Of a stretch of DNA of 64,000 nucleotides, positions 46,392 through 58,372 are shown in pieces. How positions within the stretch are numbered: the stretch's first letter is position 1; every line of letters starts with the position of its first letter. The notes beneath the pieces are model-generated. The model made no database searches, was not told the DNA's origin, and saw nothing but the letters and a program-made list of their open reading frames with translations. Source of the DNA: Ottowia flava (lineage in GTDB: Bacteria > Pseudomonadota > Gammaproteobacteria > Burkholderiales > Burkholderiaceae_C). The stretch lies in NCBI RefSeq assembly GCF_008017535.1, contig NZ_VRUA01000001.1:372001-436000 (forward strand). The letters are read 5' to 3'. A program made the position numbers and the translations under genes.

Positions 46392-47372
46392 TCAAAAATT
46401 GAGCAGCACCGCGCCCCAGGTGAAGCCGCCGCCCACGCCTTCCAGCAGCAGGGTCTGGCCTTTCTGGATCTGGCCACTGCGCACACCGTGGTCCAGCGCC
46501 AGCGGGATCGAGGCGGCCGAGGTGTTGCCGTGCTCGTGCACGGTGACGATGACTTTTTCCAGCGGCAGGTGCAGCTTCTTGGCCGTGCCCTGCATGATGC
46601 GGATGTTGGCCTGGTGCGGAATCAGCCAGTCGATGTCCGATTCCTGCTTGCCGGCCTTGGCCAGCACGGCGCGCGCCGCCTTGTCCAGCACGCCCACGGC
46701 CAGCTTGAACACGGCCTGGCCGTCCATCTTGAGCAGCGGGTCGCCCAGCACATCGCCGCCCGACACGTGCCCGGGCACGCACAGGATGTCGACGTACTTG
46801 CCGTCGGCGTGCAGGTCGGTGGCCAGGATGCCCGGCTGGTCGGACGCTTCCAGCACCACGGCGCCGGCGCCGTCGCCAAACAGCACGCAGGTGCCGCGGT
46901 CGTCCCAGTTGAGCAGGCGGCTGAAGACCTCGGCACCGATCACCAGCACCTTGCTGGCCGTGCCGTTGGCGATCATCGCGTCGGCCACCGTGAGGGCGTA
47001 GACAAAGCCGCTGCACACAGCCTGCACGTCGAACACCGGGCAGCCGGCGATACCCAACTTGTGCTGGACGATGGCGGCGGTGGACGGAAACACCATGTCC
47101 GGCGTGGACGTGGCGACGATGATCATGTCGATATCGCCCGGCTGCAGGCCGGCCGATTCGAGTGCGGCGCGGGCGGCGGGCACAGCCAATTCGCTGGCGG
47201 GCACGTCGGGGGCGGCAAAGTGGCGGGCGCGGATGCCGGTGCGCTCGACGATCCACTGGTCAGAAGTCTCGATGCCCCGTGCGGCCAGCTCCTGCACCAG
47301 GTCGTCGTTGCTGACGCGGCGCGGCGGCAGGTAGCTGCCGGTGCCGGCAATGCGAGAGTAGCGTCTGCTCAT
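46392..47372 (-). CDS. fabH: Beta-ketoacyl-ACP synthase III
   Basis: A 326-aa initiating condensing enzyme that joins acetyl-CoA and malonyl-ACP. The catalytic triad is visible: Cys120 ([12 protein letters not shown]), His (IPHQANIRI) and Asn ([14 protein letters not shown]). It sits between plsX and fabD, as usual. Confidence 0.97.
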   Translation of the reverse strand: MSRRYSRIAGTGSYLPPRRVSNDDLVQELAARGIETSDQWIVERTGIRARHFAAPDVPASELAVPAARAALESAGLQPGDIDMIIVATSTPDMVFPSTAAIVQHKLGIAGCPVFDVQAVCSGFVYALTVADAMIANGTASKVLVIGAEVFSRLLNWDDRGTCVLFGDGAGAVVLEASDQPGILATDLHADGKYVDILCVPGHVSGGDVLGDPLLKMDGQAVFKLAVGVLDKAARAVLAKAGKQESDIDWLIPHQANIRIMQGTAKKLHLPLEKVIVTVHEHGNTSAASIPLALDHGVRSGQIQKGQTLLLEGVGGGFTWGAVLLNF

Positions 47373-47423
47373 CTAAACCGATAGTGAAATGAAAAAAACG
47401 ATCGTGCCAGGCGCGCCGGGCGC

Positions 47424-48470
47424 CTAGCCGTCGATCGCGGCCGCGTCGCCCTGCGAGGCGCTTTCGGCCAGCAAGGGCGCAGCATGGGCAATGCGCGCCT
47501 GCACCCGCTCGAGCAGCTGATGGCGTGCCGCATCATACGCGCGCACCATCGCCGCCTCGAAAGCCAGCGCGTCGGCCGAGCCGTGGCTCTTGAACACCAG
47601 CCCGCGCAGGCCCAGCAAAGCCGCGCCGTTGTAACGGCGGTGATCCAGCCGCTTTTTAAGGGCAGAAAGCACCGGATACGCGATCATGGCAGCCAGTTTG
47701 GTGCCGATGTTGCGGGTGAACTCTTCACGCAGGAACTGCATGATCATCGTCGCCAGGCCTTCGGTGGTCTTCAGCGCGACGTTGCCGACGAAGCCGTCGC
47801 ACACCACGATGTCCGCGGTGCCCTTGAAGATGTCGTTGCCTTCGACGTTGCCGACGAAGTTGAGATCGCCCGCCTTGGCCGCGGCGCGCAACAGCTCGCC
47901 GGCGCGCTTGATCTCGTCACTGCCCTTGATGACCTCTTCGCCGATGTTGAGCAACCCCACGGTGGGCGTCGGGTCGTCGTTCAGCACCGACACCAGGGCC
48001 GATCCCATCACCGCGAACTGCAGCAGGTGCTCGGCCGTGCAATCGACGTTGGCGCCCAGGTCCAGCACGGTCGTGGCGCCGCCCTTGACGTTGGGCAATT
48101 GTGTGGCGATGGCTGGGCGCTCAATCCCGTCCAGCGTCTTGAGCAGGTAGCGCGCGATCGCCATCAGCGCGCCGGTGTTGCCGGCCGAGATGGCCACCTG
48201 GGCTGCGCCATCCTTGACCTGCTGCACGGCAACACGCGTCGACGAATCCTTTTTGCGGCGCAGCGCCACCTCGACCGAGTCTTCCATGGTGACCACTTCG
48301 GTCGCCGGGACAATGGTCGCGCGCTCGTGGGAGAAACCGCTCAGGGCGTCCGGCTGGCCCACCAGCAGCAGACGGGTGTCAGGGTGCCGGTCCAGAAACT
48401 GGCGACAGGCCTGCAAGGTGACCTTGGGGCCATGGTCACCGCCCATGCAGTCGACTGCCAGAACAATCAT
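47424..48470 (-). CDS. plsX: Phosphate acyltransferase PlsX
   Basis: A 348-aa enzyme converting acyl-ACP to acyl-phosphate for phospholipid synthesis. The N-terminal [18 protein letters not shown] and [16 protein letters not shown] are diagnostic. The ATG at 48470 has GAGG 5 nt upstream and gives the normal N-terminus; an ATG 15 bp further upstream is possible. A terminator lies 80 bp upstream, after rpmF. Confidence 0.96.
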   Translation of the reverse strand: MIVLAVDCMGGDHGPKVTLQACRQFLDRHPDTRLLLVGQPDALSGFSHERATIVPATEVVTMEDSVEVALRRKKDSSTRVAVQQVKDGAAQVAISAGNTGALMAIARYLLKTLDGIERPAIATQLPNVKGGATTVLDLGANVDCTAEHLLQFAVMGSALVSVLNDDPTPTVGLLNIGEEVIKGSDEIKRAGELLRAAAKAGDLNFVGNVEGNDIFKGTADIVVCDGFVGNVALKTTEGLATMIMQFLREEFTRNIGTKLAAMIAYPVLSALKKRLDHRRYNGAALLGLRGLVFKSHGSADALAFEAAMVRAYDAARHQLLERVQARIAHAAPLLAESASQGDAAAIDG

Positions 48471-48552
48471 GCAAGCCTCATTCAATGCCCGGGCGGCCTG
48501 TGCACCACCCGGCGTCCATCATCTTGTCAAAACGGCGCCAGAAACAACAAAA

Positions 48553-48581
48553 GCCCGAGCTACACCGATGTAGCAACGGGC
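48553..48581 (-). terminator. Intrinsic terminator between rpmF and plsX
   Basis: GCCCG-a-GCTACA pairs with TGTAGC-aa-CGGGC around a 4-nt loop. On the minus strand the hairpin is followed by TTTTGTTGTTTC. It lies in the 198-bp gap, about 90 bp after the rpmF stop, and should limit read-through into the fab genes. Confidence 0.75.
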
Positions 48582-48668
48582 CAATGAGTGTACCGGTGAG
48601 CGACCGGCCATCCCAACTGGCCGAGCCGCGCCCCAAGGCCCGGCCGATCGGCCAATCAGACCGCCGTC

Positions 48669-48851
48669 TTAGGCTTCGGTCTTGGGCTTGATGACCTGGC
48701 GACCACGGTAGAAACCGTTCGGGCTGATGTGGTGACGCAGGTGGGTTTCGCCGGTCGTCGGCTCCACGGCGATGCCGGGGGCGTTCAGGGCGTTGTGCGA
48801 ACGGTGCATGCCGCGCTTGGAAGGCGACTTCTTGTTTTGTTGAACAGCCAT
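48669..48851 (-). CDS. rpmF: 50S ribosomal protein L32
   Basis: A 60-aa ribosomal protein of the typical form: [20 protein letters not shown], then [20 protein letters not shown]. The zinc cysteines of some L32 versions are absent, which is normal in this group. It lies between yceD and plsX. Confidence 0.98.
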   Translation of the reverse strand: MAVQQNKKSPSKRGMHRSHNALNAPGIAVEPTTGETHLRHHISPNGFYRGRQVIKPKTEA

Positions 48852-49039
48852 GGTGGCTCCTTAAAGGTTGTCACAGGCAGCGCACGAGCGGTGTGGCACC
48901 GCGCCGCCCTGCAGGGATTTAGGGGTTTTGCCCGGCCGTACCCTGCCCTCCTGCGCCAGCGCCCTTGGGCCGCTGACCGGGGGCTTGAACCGATCTGCCC
49001 GTCAAAATGAGACGGACAGCGCGCCAAGCGAAGCCTGCG

Positions 49040-49045
49040 ATTATA
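49040..49045 (-). promoter_or_regulatory. Candidate -10 element upstream of rpmF
   Basis: A perfect TATAAT on the minus strand, 189 bp before the rpmF ATG and just inside the gap after yceD. No matching -35 is clear. A near-perfect hairpin (CTGCCCGTC with GACGGACAG, 48995-49019) follows in the presumed leader. Confidence 0.4.
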
Positions 49046-49096
49046 GCGCGAGGCGACCGATTTGCGCCAGCCGTGCGAGCCGGTGGCACCGTTTTG

Positions 49097-49642
49097 CTAT
49101 GGTTTTTTGTTCTTCAGCGCGGCCAGCGCGGCAAAAGGGTGCGGTTTTTCTTCGGCCGCTTCGTCGAAATCGTCGGTTTGTGCGCTGTGCACGACCCCGG
49201 TCGGGCATTCGTCGTGGCTGGGCACCAGGGGCAAAGCCATCAGCACCTCGTCCTCGACCAGGCCCAGCAGGTTGAAGTCGGCCGACAACTCCAGCACATC
49301 GTCTTCTGATTCGTCGTCCAGCGTCGCCGCCGTGTCCTCATCGGGCACGAAGACGAAATGGCGGTCCACCATGATCGGCGTGAGCACCGCGTCCATGCAG
49401 CGCTGGCAGGTCAGCGGCAGCTCGGCCTGAACGCGCAGATGGATCGCCGGGCGCACGCTGCCGTCCACCGCACTGCGCGATTCGCCCTGCGCCTGCCATT
49501 TGACAGTCAAATCGCCCGCTGGCCCATGCAACTCCTGCGCAAGGCGCTCATGTTTTTGAAGCAACTCTTCGCCTGACAATTCGGCCTTGGCGTGGGCGAA
49601 GGCCGCAACGTCGAGGTGACGCGGGTTGAAGGTCTTGCTCAT
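49097..49642 (-). CDS. yceD: YceD family (DUF177) protein
   Basis: A 181-aa protein of the YceD family, always found just upstream of rpmF and linked to 23S rRNA accumulation/ribosome assembly. The paired cysteines of LPLTCQRCMDAV and the acidic DEDTAATLDDESEDD stretch are family features. The ATG at 49642 (MSKTFNPRHLD) is used; a longer open frame upstream runs through the divergent maf gene. Confidence 0.93.
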   Translation of the reverse strand: MSKTFNPRHLDVAAFAHAKAELSGEELLQKHERLAQELHGPAGDLTVKWQAQGESRSAVDGSVRPAIHLRVQAELPLTCQRCMDAVLTPIMVDRHFVFVPDEDTAATLDDESEDDVLELSADFNLLGLVEDEVLMALPLVPSHDECPTGVVHSAQTDDFDEAAEEKPHPFAALAALKNKKP

Positions 49643-49669
49643 GCCACCAGTGTAAGAGAATCGCCCACC

Positions 49670-50272
49670 ATGACCGTTGCCGACGCGCCCCCTGCCCGCC
49701 CGCTGATCCTGGGCTCTACCTCCCGTTACCGCCGCGAGCTGCTGACCCGTCTGGGTCTGCCCTTCGACGCCGTGGCCCCCCATGTGGACGAGACGCCGCT
49801 GCCCGGCGAAGCGCCGCGCGCGCTGGCCCAGCGCCTGGCGCTGGCCAAGGCCCGCGACGTGGCGGAGCGCCACCCGGACGCGGTCGTCATCGGCTCCGAC
49901 CAGGTCGCCGATCTGCACGGCGAGCCGCTGGGCAAGCCCGGCACGCACGAACGCGCCGTGGCCCAGCTGCAGCGCATGCGCGGGCAGACCGTCATCTTTC
50001 AGACCGCATTGGCCGTCGTGTGCCAGGCGGACGGTTTCGAGCAAACGGACCTGACCGCGGTGGAAGTGCGCTTCCGTCAACTCAGCGACGCCGAGATCGA
50101 GCGTTACCTGCGCGCCGAGCAGCCCTACGACTGCGCCGGCTCGGCCAAGAGCGAGGGCCTGGGCATCGCCCTGCTGGACGCCATCGTCAGCGACGACCCC
50201 ACGGCGCTGATCGGGCTGCCCTTGATCCGCACCGCAAGGCTGCTGCGCGCGGCCGGGCTGACCCTGCCATGA
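49670..50272 (+). CDS. maf: Maf family nucleotide pyrophosphatase
   Basis: A 200-aa house-cleaning NTP pyrophosphatase (YceF/m7GTP type). LILGSTSRYRRELLTRLGLPF is the substrate-binding start and VIGSDQVADLHG carries the catalytic Asp. AGSAKSEGLGIALLDAI follows. It is divergent from yceD with only 27 bp between the start codons, so the two promoters must overlap or lie within genes. It overlaps the next gene by ATGA. Confidence 0.93.
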   Translation: MTVADAPPARPLILGSTSRYRRELLTRLGLPFDAVAPHVDETPLPGEAPRALAQRLALAKARDVAERHPDAVVIGSDQVADLHGEPLGKPGTHERAVAQLQRMRGQTVIFQTALAVVCQADGFEQTDLTAVEVRFRQLSDAEIERYLRAEQPYDCAGSAKSEGLGIALLDAIVSDDPTALIGLPLIRTARLLRAAGLTLP

Positions 50273-51063
50273 ACGCCACCCCGCCCCACGGCCGCCTGCT
50301 GCTGGTACCGACGCCGCTGGACCACGGCTGCGATGGCCAGTCGCCGCTGGAGGCGGTGCTGCCGCTGGCCACCGTGCAGGCCGCGGCGCACATCGGCCAC
50401 TGGATCAGCGAGAACGCCAAGTCCACCCGCGCCTTCCTCAAGCGCGTGGGCGACGTCGCGCCGCTGGCCACGCCGGTGCAAGCCCAGCAGATCACCGAGC
50501 TGCCGCGCGAAGCGCACAAGAAAGGCGACCACGGCCCCGGCGCCGCGCGGGTGGACGCGCGCGCGCTGCTGGCGCCCGCGCTGCAAGGCCACGACGTCGG
50601 CCTGATCAGCGAAGCCGGCATGCCGGCCATCGCCGACCCGGGCAGCTCGGTCGTGCGGGCCGCGCACGACCTCGGCTTACAGGTGGTGCCGCTGGTCGGG
50701 CCGATCTCGCTGATGCTGGCTTTGGCCGCCAGCGGCCTGAACGGCCAGCACTTCGCCTTCGTCGGCTACCTGCCGCGCGAAGGCCCGGCGCGGCTGCAGC
50801 GCATTCAGGAGCTGGAAAAGCTGGCCCTGCGCACCGGCCAGACCCAGCTGTTCATCGAAACGCCGTACCGCAACGCCGCCCTGCTCCAGGCGCTGGCCCA
50901 AGGGCTGCAACCAGGCACCCGGCTGGCGGTGGCCAGTGGGCTGACTTTGCCCACGCCGCAAGTGCGCAGCCAGGCGGTGCGGCAGTGGCGCGCGCTGTTG
51001 GCGGACGCGGGCCAAGCTGCAGGCCCGTGGGACCAGCCGGCCGTGTTCGCCTTCGGACCCTGA
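50269..51063 (+). CDS. SAM-dependent methyltransferase, RsmI-like (tetrapyrrole methylase fold)
   Basis: A 264-aa member of the SAM-dependent methyltransferase family next to maf. GLISEAGMPAIADPGSSVVRAAHDLGLQVVPLVGP is the conserved SAM-site region, similar to RsmI (16S rRNA C1402 2'-O-methyltransferase), and FAFVGYLPREGPARL follows. It differs from RsmI in the N-terminal third, so the target is uncertain. The ATG overlaps the maf stop. Confidence 0.85.
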   Translation: MNATPPHGRLLLVPTPLDHGCDGQSPLEAVLPLATVQAAAHIGHWISENAKSTRAFLKRVGDVAPLATPVQAQQITELPREAHKKGDHGPGAARVDARALLAPALQGHDVGLISEAGMPAIADPGSSVVRAAHDLGLQVVPLVGPISLMLALAASGLNGQHFAFVGYLPREGPARLQRIQELEKLALRTGQTQLFIETPYRNAALLQALAQGLQPGTRLAVASGLTLPTPQVRSQAVRQWRALLADAGQAAGPWDQPAVFAFGP

Positions 51064-51141
51064 GCGTCGAGCGCCCGGCGGCGCCCGGCGGCGCCCGGAC
51101 GGCGGGCACGGCAGCCATGGCGCTGGCCGGCCGTTGCCCAC

Positions 51142-51173
51142 AAAAAAGCCCCGCAATTCGGCGAGGCTTTTTT
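51142..51173. terminator. Bidirectional intrinsic terminator
   Basis: AAAAAAGCC (51142-51150) pairs with GGCTTTTTT (51165-51173), with an inner CGC/GCG extension. It lies between the convergent methyltransferase and phosphoribosyltransferase genes and has A and T runs on both sides. Confidence 0.85.
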
Positions 51174-51182
51174 GATGTAATT

Positions 51183-51247
51183 GCTATTCTAATGGTAGCT
51201 GCCTGCGCACATTCCACCAGGGCTGGCGGCCAATTTCTCTTAAAAAC
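51183..51247 (+). repeat. Dispersed repeat copy beside a terminator
   Basis: GGTAGCTGCCTGCGCAC, then AGGGCTGGCGGCCAATTTCTCTTAAAA. It is nearly collinear with the copy at 26686-26741 over its whole length. Confidence 0.7.
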
Positions 51248-51292
51248 CCGTTCGACATTGGCCGACGCGCCCCGGAACAGGGCCGCCGCGCC

Positions 51293-51817
51293 TCAGACCT
51301 TCCACTTAGCCAATAACTTTTCGGGCGTGAGGCTGTCGTACGCCTCAAACGGCTGGTGGATCCACGGGTTGGTCGGCAGGTCTTCGACCGAATAGTCGGC
51401 CTTGAAGCTGGACGTGCCCTTGGTCCAGATCACGGCGGTGCGCAACTCGGTGATCGGCTCGTAGTTGGTGCGCAGGCGGTCGACCACGCGCTGCAGCGTG
51501 ACGCCCGAATCGGCCAGGTCGTCCACCAGCAGCACCTTGCCGGCGATCTGGCCTTTGGGCGTGGTGATGTAGTGGGCGATGTCCAGGTGGCCCTGCACCG
51601 TGCCGGCTTCGGCGCGGTAGGAGCTGGTGGACATGATGGCCAGCGGCACGTTGAAAATGCGGCTCAGGATGTCGCCCGGGCGCATGCCACCGCGCGCCAG
51701 ACACAGGATGGTGTCGAACTGCCAGCTGGACTGGTGCACCTTGATGGCCAGCTTCTCGACCAGGTTGTGGTACTCGTCGTAGCTCACGTACAGGTGTTTG
51801 CCGTCTTCGGTCAGCAT
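51293..51817 (-). CDS. Phosphoribosyltransferase (hypoxanthine/xanthine type)
   Basis: A 174-aa type I phosphoribosyltransferase. The PRPP-binding loop VLLVDDLADSGVTLQRVV is at about residues 95-112, preceded by CLARGGMRPGDILSRIF. Its place next to purA suggests purine salvage, probably guanine, xanthine or hypoxanthine. The exact base cannot be told from sequence. Confidence 0.87.
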   Translation of the reverse strand: MLTEDGKHLYVSYDEYHNLVEKLAIKVHQSSWQFDTILCLARGGMRPGDILSRIFNVPLAIMSTSSYRAEAGTVQGHLDIAHYITTPKGQIAGKVLLVDDLADSGVTLQRVVDRLRTNYEPITELRTAVIWTKGTSSFKADYSVEDLPTNPWIHQPFEAYDSLTPEKLLAKWKV

Positions 51818-51828
51818 CTATCTACTCC

Positions 51829-54434
<2,606 letters not shown>

Positions 54435-54529
54435 GGGCTGAAGTTCGCGGGGCTGTTAAAAACGTGATTCTACCGGCCTTGTGACAAGGCTTTGCAGCGC
54501 TGGCTGCGCGGCCGGCGCCGCGCTGACGC

Positions 54530-54721
54530 TCAGGCGAGGCTGAACAGCAGCGCGATCAGGCCCAGCACCACACTGAACGCGCCGTAAAAGCGCAGTTGGC
54601 CGTCCTTGAGCTGCATCAGCTGCGACACCACCTGGCGCCAGCGCTGCGGCGCGATCAGCGGCAGCAGCCCTTCCAGCAGCAAGGCCACGCCGATCGCGGC
54701 CACCAGGGTGGCGCCGTCCAC
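54530..54721 (-). CDS. DUF2065 small membrane protein
   Basis: A 63-aa protein with two hydrophobic helices (LVAAIGVALLLEGLLPLI and YGAFSVVLGLIALLFSL) around APQRWRQVVSQLMQL. DUF2065 proteins usually follow hflC, as here; the function is unknown. Confidence 0.88.
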   Translation of the reverse strand: MDGATLVAAIGVALLLEGLLPLIAPQRWRQVVSQLMQLKDGQLRFYGAFSVVLGLIALLFSLA

Positions 54722-54744
54722 CGTTGACCGCCTGTACCCCGGAC

Positions 54745-55635
54745 TCAGCGGCGCGACGGCTGCGGCGCGCGCATGTTGCTGAAGAACTCGGTCGCGGCCG
54801 GGTCGATCACCAGCACGTCGCCCTTCTTGCCGACGCTGGTCTTGTAAGCGTCCAGGCTGCGGTAGAACTGCGCGAACTGCGGGTCCTTGCCAAACGATTC
54901 GCCGTAGATGCGCGTGGCTTCGGCATCGCCTTCACCGCGCACCTTCTCGGCGTCGCGGTAGGCGTTGGCCACCGTCACCTCGCGCTGGCGGTCGGCGTCG
55001 GCGCGGATCTGCTCGCCTTCGGCGGCGCCGGTCGAACGCAGCTCGTTGGCGACGCGCTGGCGCTCGGTCTGCATGCGGGTGTAGACCGATTCGGTGATCG
55101 ACTCGACGTAGTCGGCGCGGGTCAGGCGCACGTCCACGATGTCGATGCCCCAGGGCTTGGCGCCCTTCACGGCTTCGGTCACTTCGCGCTTGACGTCGGC
55201 CATCAGCGTTTCACGGCGGGTGGAGATCAGCTCGCGCACGGTGCGGCGGTTGATCTCCTCCTGAAAGGCGTTGCGCACCACGCGGTTCAGCTGCGTCGCG
55301 CCTGCGCTCTCGTCCACGCCCACGTTGCGGATGTAGGCCTGCGGGTCGGTGATGCGCCAGCGCACGTACCAGTCGATGACGACGCGTTGCTTCTCGGCCG
55401 TGAGCACGGGCTCGGTGTCCATGCTGTCCAGCGTCAGCAGACGCTTGTCGATGTAGCGCACGTTCTGCACCGGCGGGGGCAGCTTGAAGCTGAGACCCGG
55501 CTCGGTGATGACCCGCTGGATCTGGCCCAGCTGGTAGACGACCCCGAACTGGCGTTGGTCGACCACGAACATCGTGGAGGCGACCAGGGCCAGCAGGATA
55601 AGAAGAGTGGTTCCGATGAATCCGACTTTGTTCAT
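54745..55635 (-). CDS. hflC: Protease modulator HflC
   Basis: A 296-aa SPFH/band-7 protein with one N-terminal membrane helix (FIGTTLLILLALVASTMFVV) and a periplasmic prohibitin-like domain (VDQRQFGVVYQLGQIQRVI). With HflK it forms the large cage that encloses and modulates FtsH. It starts 15 bp after hflK. Confidence 0.96.
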   Translation of the reverse strand: MNKVGFIGTTLLILLALVASTMFVVDQRQFGVVYQLGQIQRVITEPGLSFKLPPPVQNVRYIDKRLLTLDSMDTEPVLTAEKQRVVIDWYVRWRITDPQAYIRNVGVDESAGATQLNRVVRNAFQEEINRRTVRELISTRRETLMADVKREVTEAVKGAKPWGIDIVDVRLTRADYVESITESVYTRMQTERQRVANELRSTGAAEGEQIRADADRQREVTVANAYRDAEKVRGEGDAEATRIYGESFGKDPQFAQFYRSLDAYKTSVGKKGDVLVIDPAATEFFSNMRAPQPSRR

Positions 55636-55650
55636 GTCACGCTCTGGGAA

Positions 55651-57069
55651 TCAGCGGGTTTCACGCTCGCGGCTGCGGGCGTTTTCACGTGCGCGCGCAT
55701 CGGCGGGCACCTGCGTCGACGGCGCGGGTGAAGGCGCCGGCGTCGCCTGGGCAGGTGCTGCGGGCGCTGCGGACCCGGCAGCGGCACCCGAAGCCTGCAT
55801 CACCTTGTCCAGCGGCAAGTACATGAGGTTGCCGCCCGATTTGCTGTCGATGATGACCTTGTTCACGCCGCTGTAGATTTGCTGCATGGTGTCGACGTAC
55901 ATGCGGTCGCGCGTGACCTGTGGGGCCTTCTGGTATTCACCCAGCACCGAATTGAAGCGCTGCGTATCGCCCTCGGCCTGCGCCACGATGCGCGCCTTGT
56001 AGCCTTCGGCCTCTTGCTTCAGGCGGGCAGCGGTACCCACGGCGCGCGGCACCACGTCGTTGGCGTAGGCCTGGGCCTGGTTCTTGACGCGTTCGCGCTC
56101 CTGGCCGGCCTTCAGCACATCATCGAAAGCCGCCTGCACCTGCTCGGGCGGACGCACGCCGCCTTGCTGCATGTTGACGGCCACCACTTCAATGCCGACC
56201 TTGTAGCGGTCCAGGATCTTCTGCATCAGATCGCGCACACGCGGGGCGATCTGGTCGCGCTCGTCGGCCATGGCGTTGTCCATGGTCATCTTGCCCACGA
56301 CCTCGCGCACCGCGCTATCGGCCGCCTGCACCACGGCATCCGCCGGGTTCTTGCTTTCGAACAGGTAGGCGCGCGCGTCGCTCAGGCGGTACTGCACGGC
56401 GAACTTGATCTCGACGATGTTTTCGTCCTGCGTCAGCATGGCCGATTCGCGCAGGCCGGTAGATTTGACGACGTTGTCGCGTCCCACATCGACCGACTGC
56501 AGCTTCATGTTCACCATTTCATGGCGCTGAATCGGGTACGGCAGGCGCCAGTTGAAGCCGGCGTTGACCGTGGACTGGTATTTGCCAAACTGCGTGATGA
56601 CCGCTTGCTGGCCTTCCTGCACGATGAAGAAGCCGGTGCCCAGCCAGATCAGCAGGGCCACGACCGCGATCACACCCATGCCCATGCCGGCGTTCTTCAT
56701 GTCGGGCTGAAAACCGCCGTTGCCGCCATTGCCACCGTTGAAGCCCGGGCGGCGCTGACCGCCACCACCGCCGCCCTTGCCGCCGAACAGGCCACCCAGC
56801 TTGCGGTTGAAGTCGCGCCACAGCTCGTCCAGATCGGGCGGGCCCTGGTTAGGCCCGCGGCCACCGCCGTTGCCACCGCTGGGTGGCGGCGAGGCGCGCG
56901 GCGGTTCGACGGGGCGCGGCGGATCGGCCGGTCGCTGGTCGTCGGCGCGGGGCTCGTCCTGGCCACTGGCACCATCGCCGCGGCCCCATTGCGGGTCGTT
57001 CAGGTTGAACATGCCCCGAAGGCGCCCCGGCCAGCCGGCCGGGCGCAGGGTGAAGTCGCGGTCTTTCAT
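55651..57069 (-). CDS. hflK: FtsH protease activity modulator HflK
   Basis: A 472-aa SPFH/band-7 protein. A Gly/Pro/Asn-rich cytoplasmic N-terminus precedes a membrane helix (MGVIAVVALLIWLGTGFFIV, about residues 129-148), then VQEGQQAVITQFGKYQSTV. The C-terminal tail is Ala/Pro-rich. The ATG at 57069 overlaps the hflX stop (ATGA); an internal ATG at 57012 (MFNLNDPQWGRG) begins the part conserved between species. Confidence 0.95.
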   Translation of the reverse strand: MKDRDFTLRPAGWPGRLRGMFNLNDPQWGRGDGASGQDEPRADDQRPADPPRPVEPPRASPPPSGGNGGGRGPNQGPPDLDELWRDFNRKLGGLFGGKGGGGGGQRRPGFNGGNGGNGGFQPDMKNAGMGMGVIAVVALLIWLGTGFFIVQEGQQAVITQFGKYQSTVNAGFNWRLPYPIQRHEMVNMKLQSVDVGRDNVVKSTGLRESAMLTQDENIVEIKFAVQYRLSDARAYLFESKNPADAVVQAADSAVREVVGKMTMDNAMADERDQIAPRVRDLMQKILDRYKVGIEVVAVNMQQGGVRPPEQVQAAFDDVLKAGQERERVKNQAQAYANDVVPRAVGTAARLKQEAEGYKARIVAQAEGDTQRFNSVLGEYQKAPQVTRDRMYVDTMQQIYSGVNKVIIDSKSGGNLMYLPLDKVMQASGAAAGSAAPAAPAQATPAPSPAPSTQVPADARARENARSRERETR

Positions 57070-58280
57070 TCGTCGGTCATCGGGCTGTGCAACCCGCCAT
57101 TGTGCCCAAAGGCCGAGGGCAATTCGTCGTTTTGCGCGTCCTGACGCGCTTGTGCGGCTTCCTGGGCGCGGCGCGCCAGCTCGTTGCGCAGCAGGGGCAG
57201 ACCCTCACCGCTGCGCGCGCTCACAAACACGCGGTCAAAAAGCTGGCCGTCCAGCTCCATCCGGTCCTGCAGTGCCAGCGGGCGCTTCACCACGTCCACC
57301 GCGTCGAGTTTGTTGAAGACCACCAGCTGCGGGACCGTCTGCGCGCCGATCTCGTGCAGCACGCGCTGCACCTCGACCATCTGCTCGTGCCAGGCCGGGT
57401 TGGCGGCGTCGACCACGTGCAGCAGCAGGTCGGCGTCCGCCGCTTCCTGCAAGGTGGCTTCGAAAGCGTCCACCAGCCCGTGGGGCAGATCGCGGATAAA
57501 GCCGACCGTGTCGGACAGCGACACCGAACGGCCGCCGCCTTCCTGGTCGCCCAGGTAAAGCTGACGCGTGGTGGTGTCCAGCGTGGCGAACAGCTGGTCG
57601 GCAGCGTAAGCCCGCGCCTTGACCAAGGCGTTGAACAGCGTTGACTTGCCAGCGTTGGTGTAGCCGACCAGCGAAATGGTGTACGTTTCGCGCCGCTCGC
57701 GCTGGCGGCGCTGTGTCTGGCGCTGGCGCTTGACCTTGGTCAAGCGTTCTTTGGTGCGTTTGATGGACTCACCGATCATTCGGCGGTCCAGTTCAATCTG
57801 CGTCTCACCCGGGCCGCCGCGACCGCCGATGCCGCCCTGCTGGCGCTCCAAGTGGCTCCAGCGCCGCACCAGACGGGTGCTGAGGTATTGCAAACGGGCC
57901 AATTCGACCTGCAATTTGCCCTCGTGGCTGCGGGCGCGCTGGGCGAAGATTTCCAGGATGAGGAGAGTGCGGTCGTTGACCGGCAGACCAATCGCGCGCT
58001 CCAGGTTGCGCTGCTGCACCGGGCTCAGTGCCTGATCGAACACAACTTCGGCTGCGCCTTCGGCCTCGGCCAGGGCGCGGATCTCGTCCACCTTGCCGCT
58101 GCCCACAAAGGTCGCCGCATCAGGCGCCTTGCGCTTGCAGGCCAGGCGCGCCACGGGTTGCAGGCCGGCGGTTTCGGCCAGCAGGCCGAGCTCTTCCAGA
58201 TCGCCGTCGAAATGGGGCAAGCCCAGGTCAACGCCGACCAGCACGGCGGCAACGCGATCGGGTGCGTGGGTGTCGGGCAA
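57066..58280 (-). CDS. hflX: GTPase HflX
   Basis: A 404-aa ribosome-associated GTPase that splits stalled 70S ribosomes under heat stress. The HflX N-domain (VGSGKVDEIRALAEAEGAAEVVFD) is followed by the GGIGGRGGPGETQIELDRR linker and G motifs VGYTNAGKSTLFNAL, SDTVGFIRDLPHGLV and NKLD. The start appears to be a TTG at 58280 (MPDTHAPDRVAAVLVG); no ATG or GTG is available upstream in frame. Confidence 0.95.
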   Translation of the reverse strand: MPDTHAPDRVAAVLVGVDLGLPHFDGDLEELGLLAETAGLQPVARLACKRKAPDAATFVGSGKVDEIRALAEAEGAAEVVFDQALSPVQQRNLERAIGLPVNDRTLLILEIFAQRARSHEGKLQVELARLQYLSTRLVRRWSHLERQQGGIGGRGGPGETQIELDRRMIGESIKRTKERLTKVKRQRQTQRRQRERRETYTISLVGYTNAGKSTLFNALVKARAYAADQLFATLDTTTRQLYLGDQEGGGRSVSLSDTVGFIRDLPHGLVDAFEATLQEAADADLLLHVVDAANPAWHEQMVEVQRVLHEIGAQTVPQLVVFNKLDAVDVVKRPLALQDRMELDGQLFDRVFVSARSGEGLPLLRNELARRAQEAAQARQDAQNDELPSAFGHNGGLHSPMTDE

Positions 58281-58321
58281 GAGAGTCTGTAAAAAGTAAA
58301 AAGCCCATCCGCACTTCGCTC

Positions 58322-58372
58322 ACAATTCAGGAGCTGCTTGCGCAGGATGGGCGGGGGTTAGAGCCTCAATTG
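58322..58372 (+). repeat. Dispersed repeat copy between hfq and hflX
   Basis: AGGAGCTGCTTGCGCAGG, then GCGGGGGTTAGAGCCTCAATTG. It reaches the hfq stop region. Confidence 0.6.
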
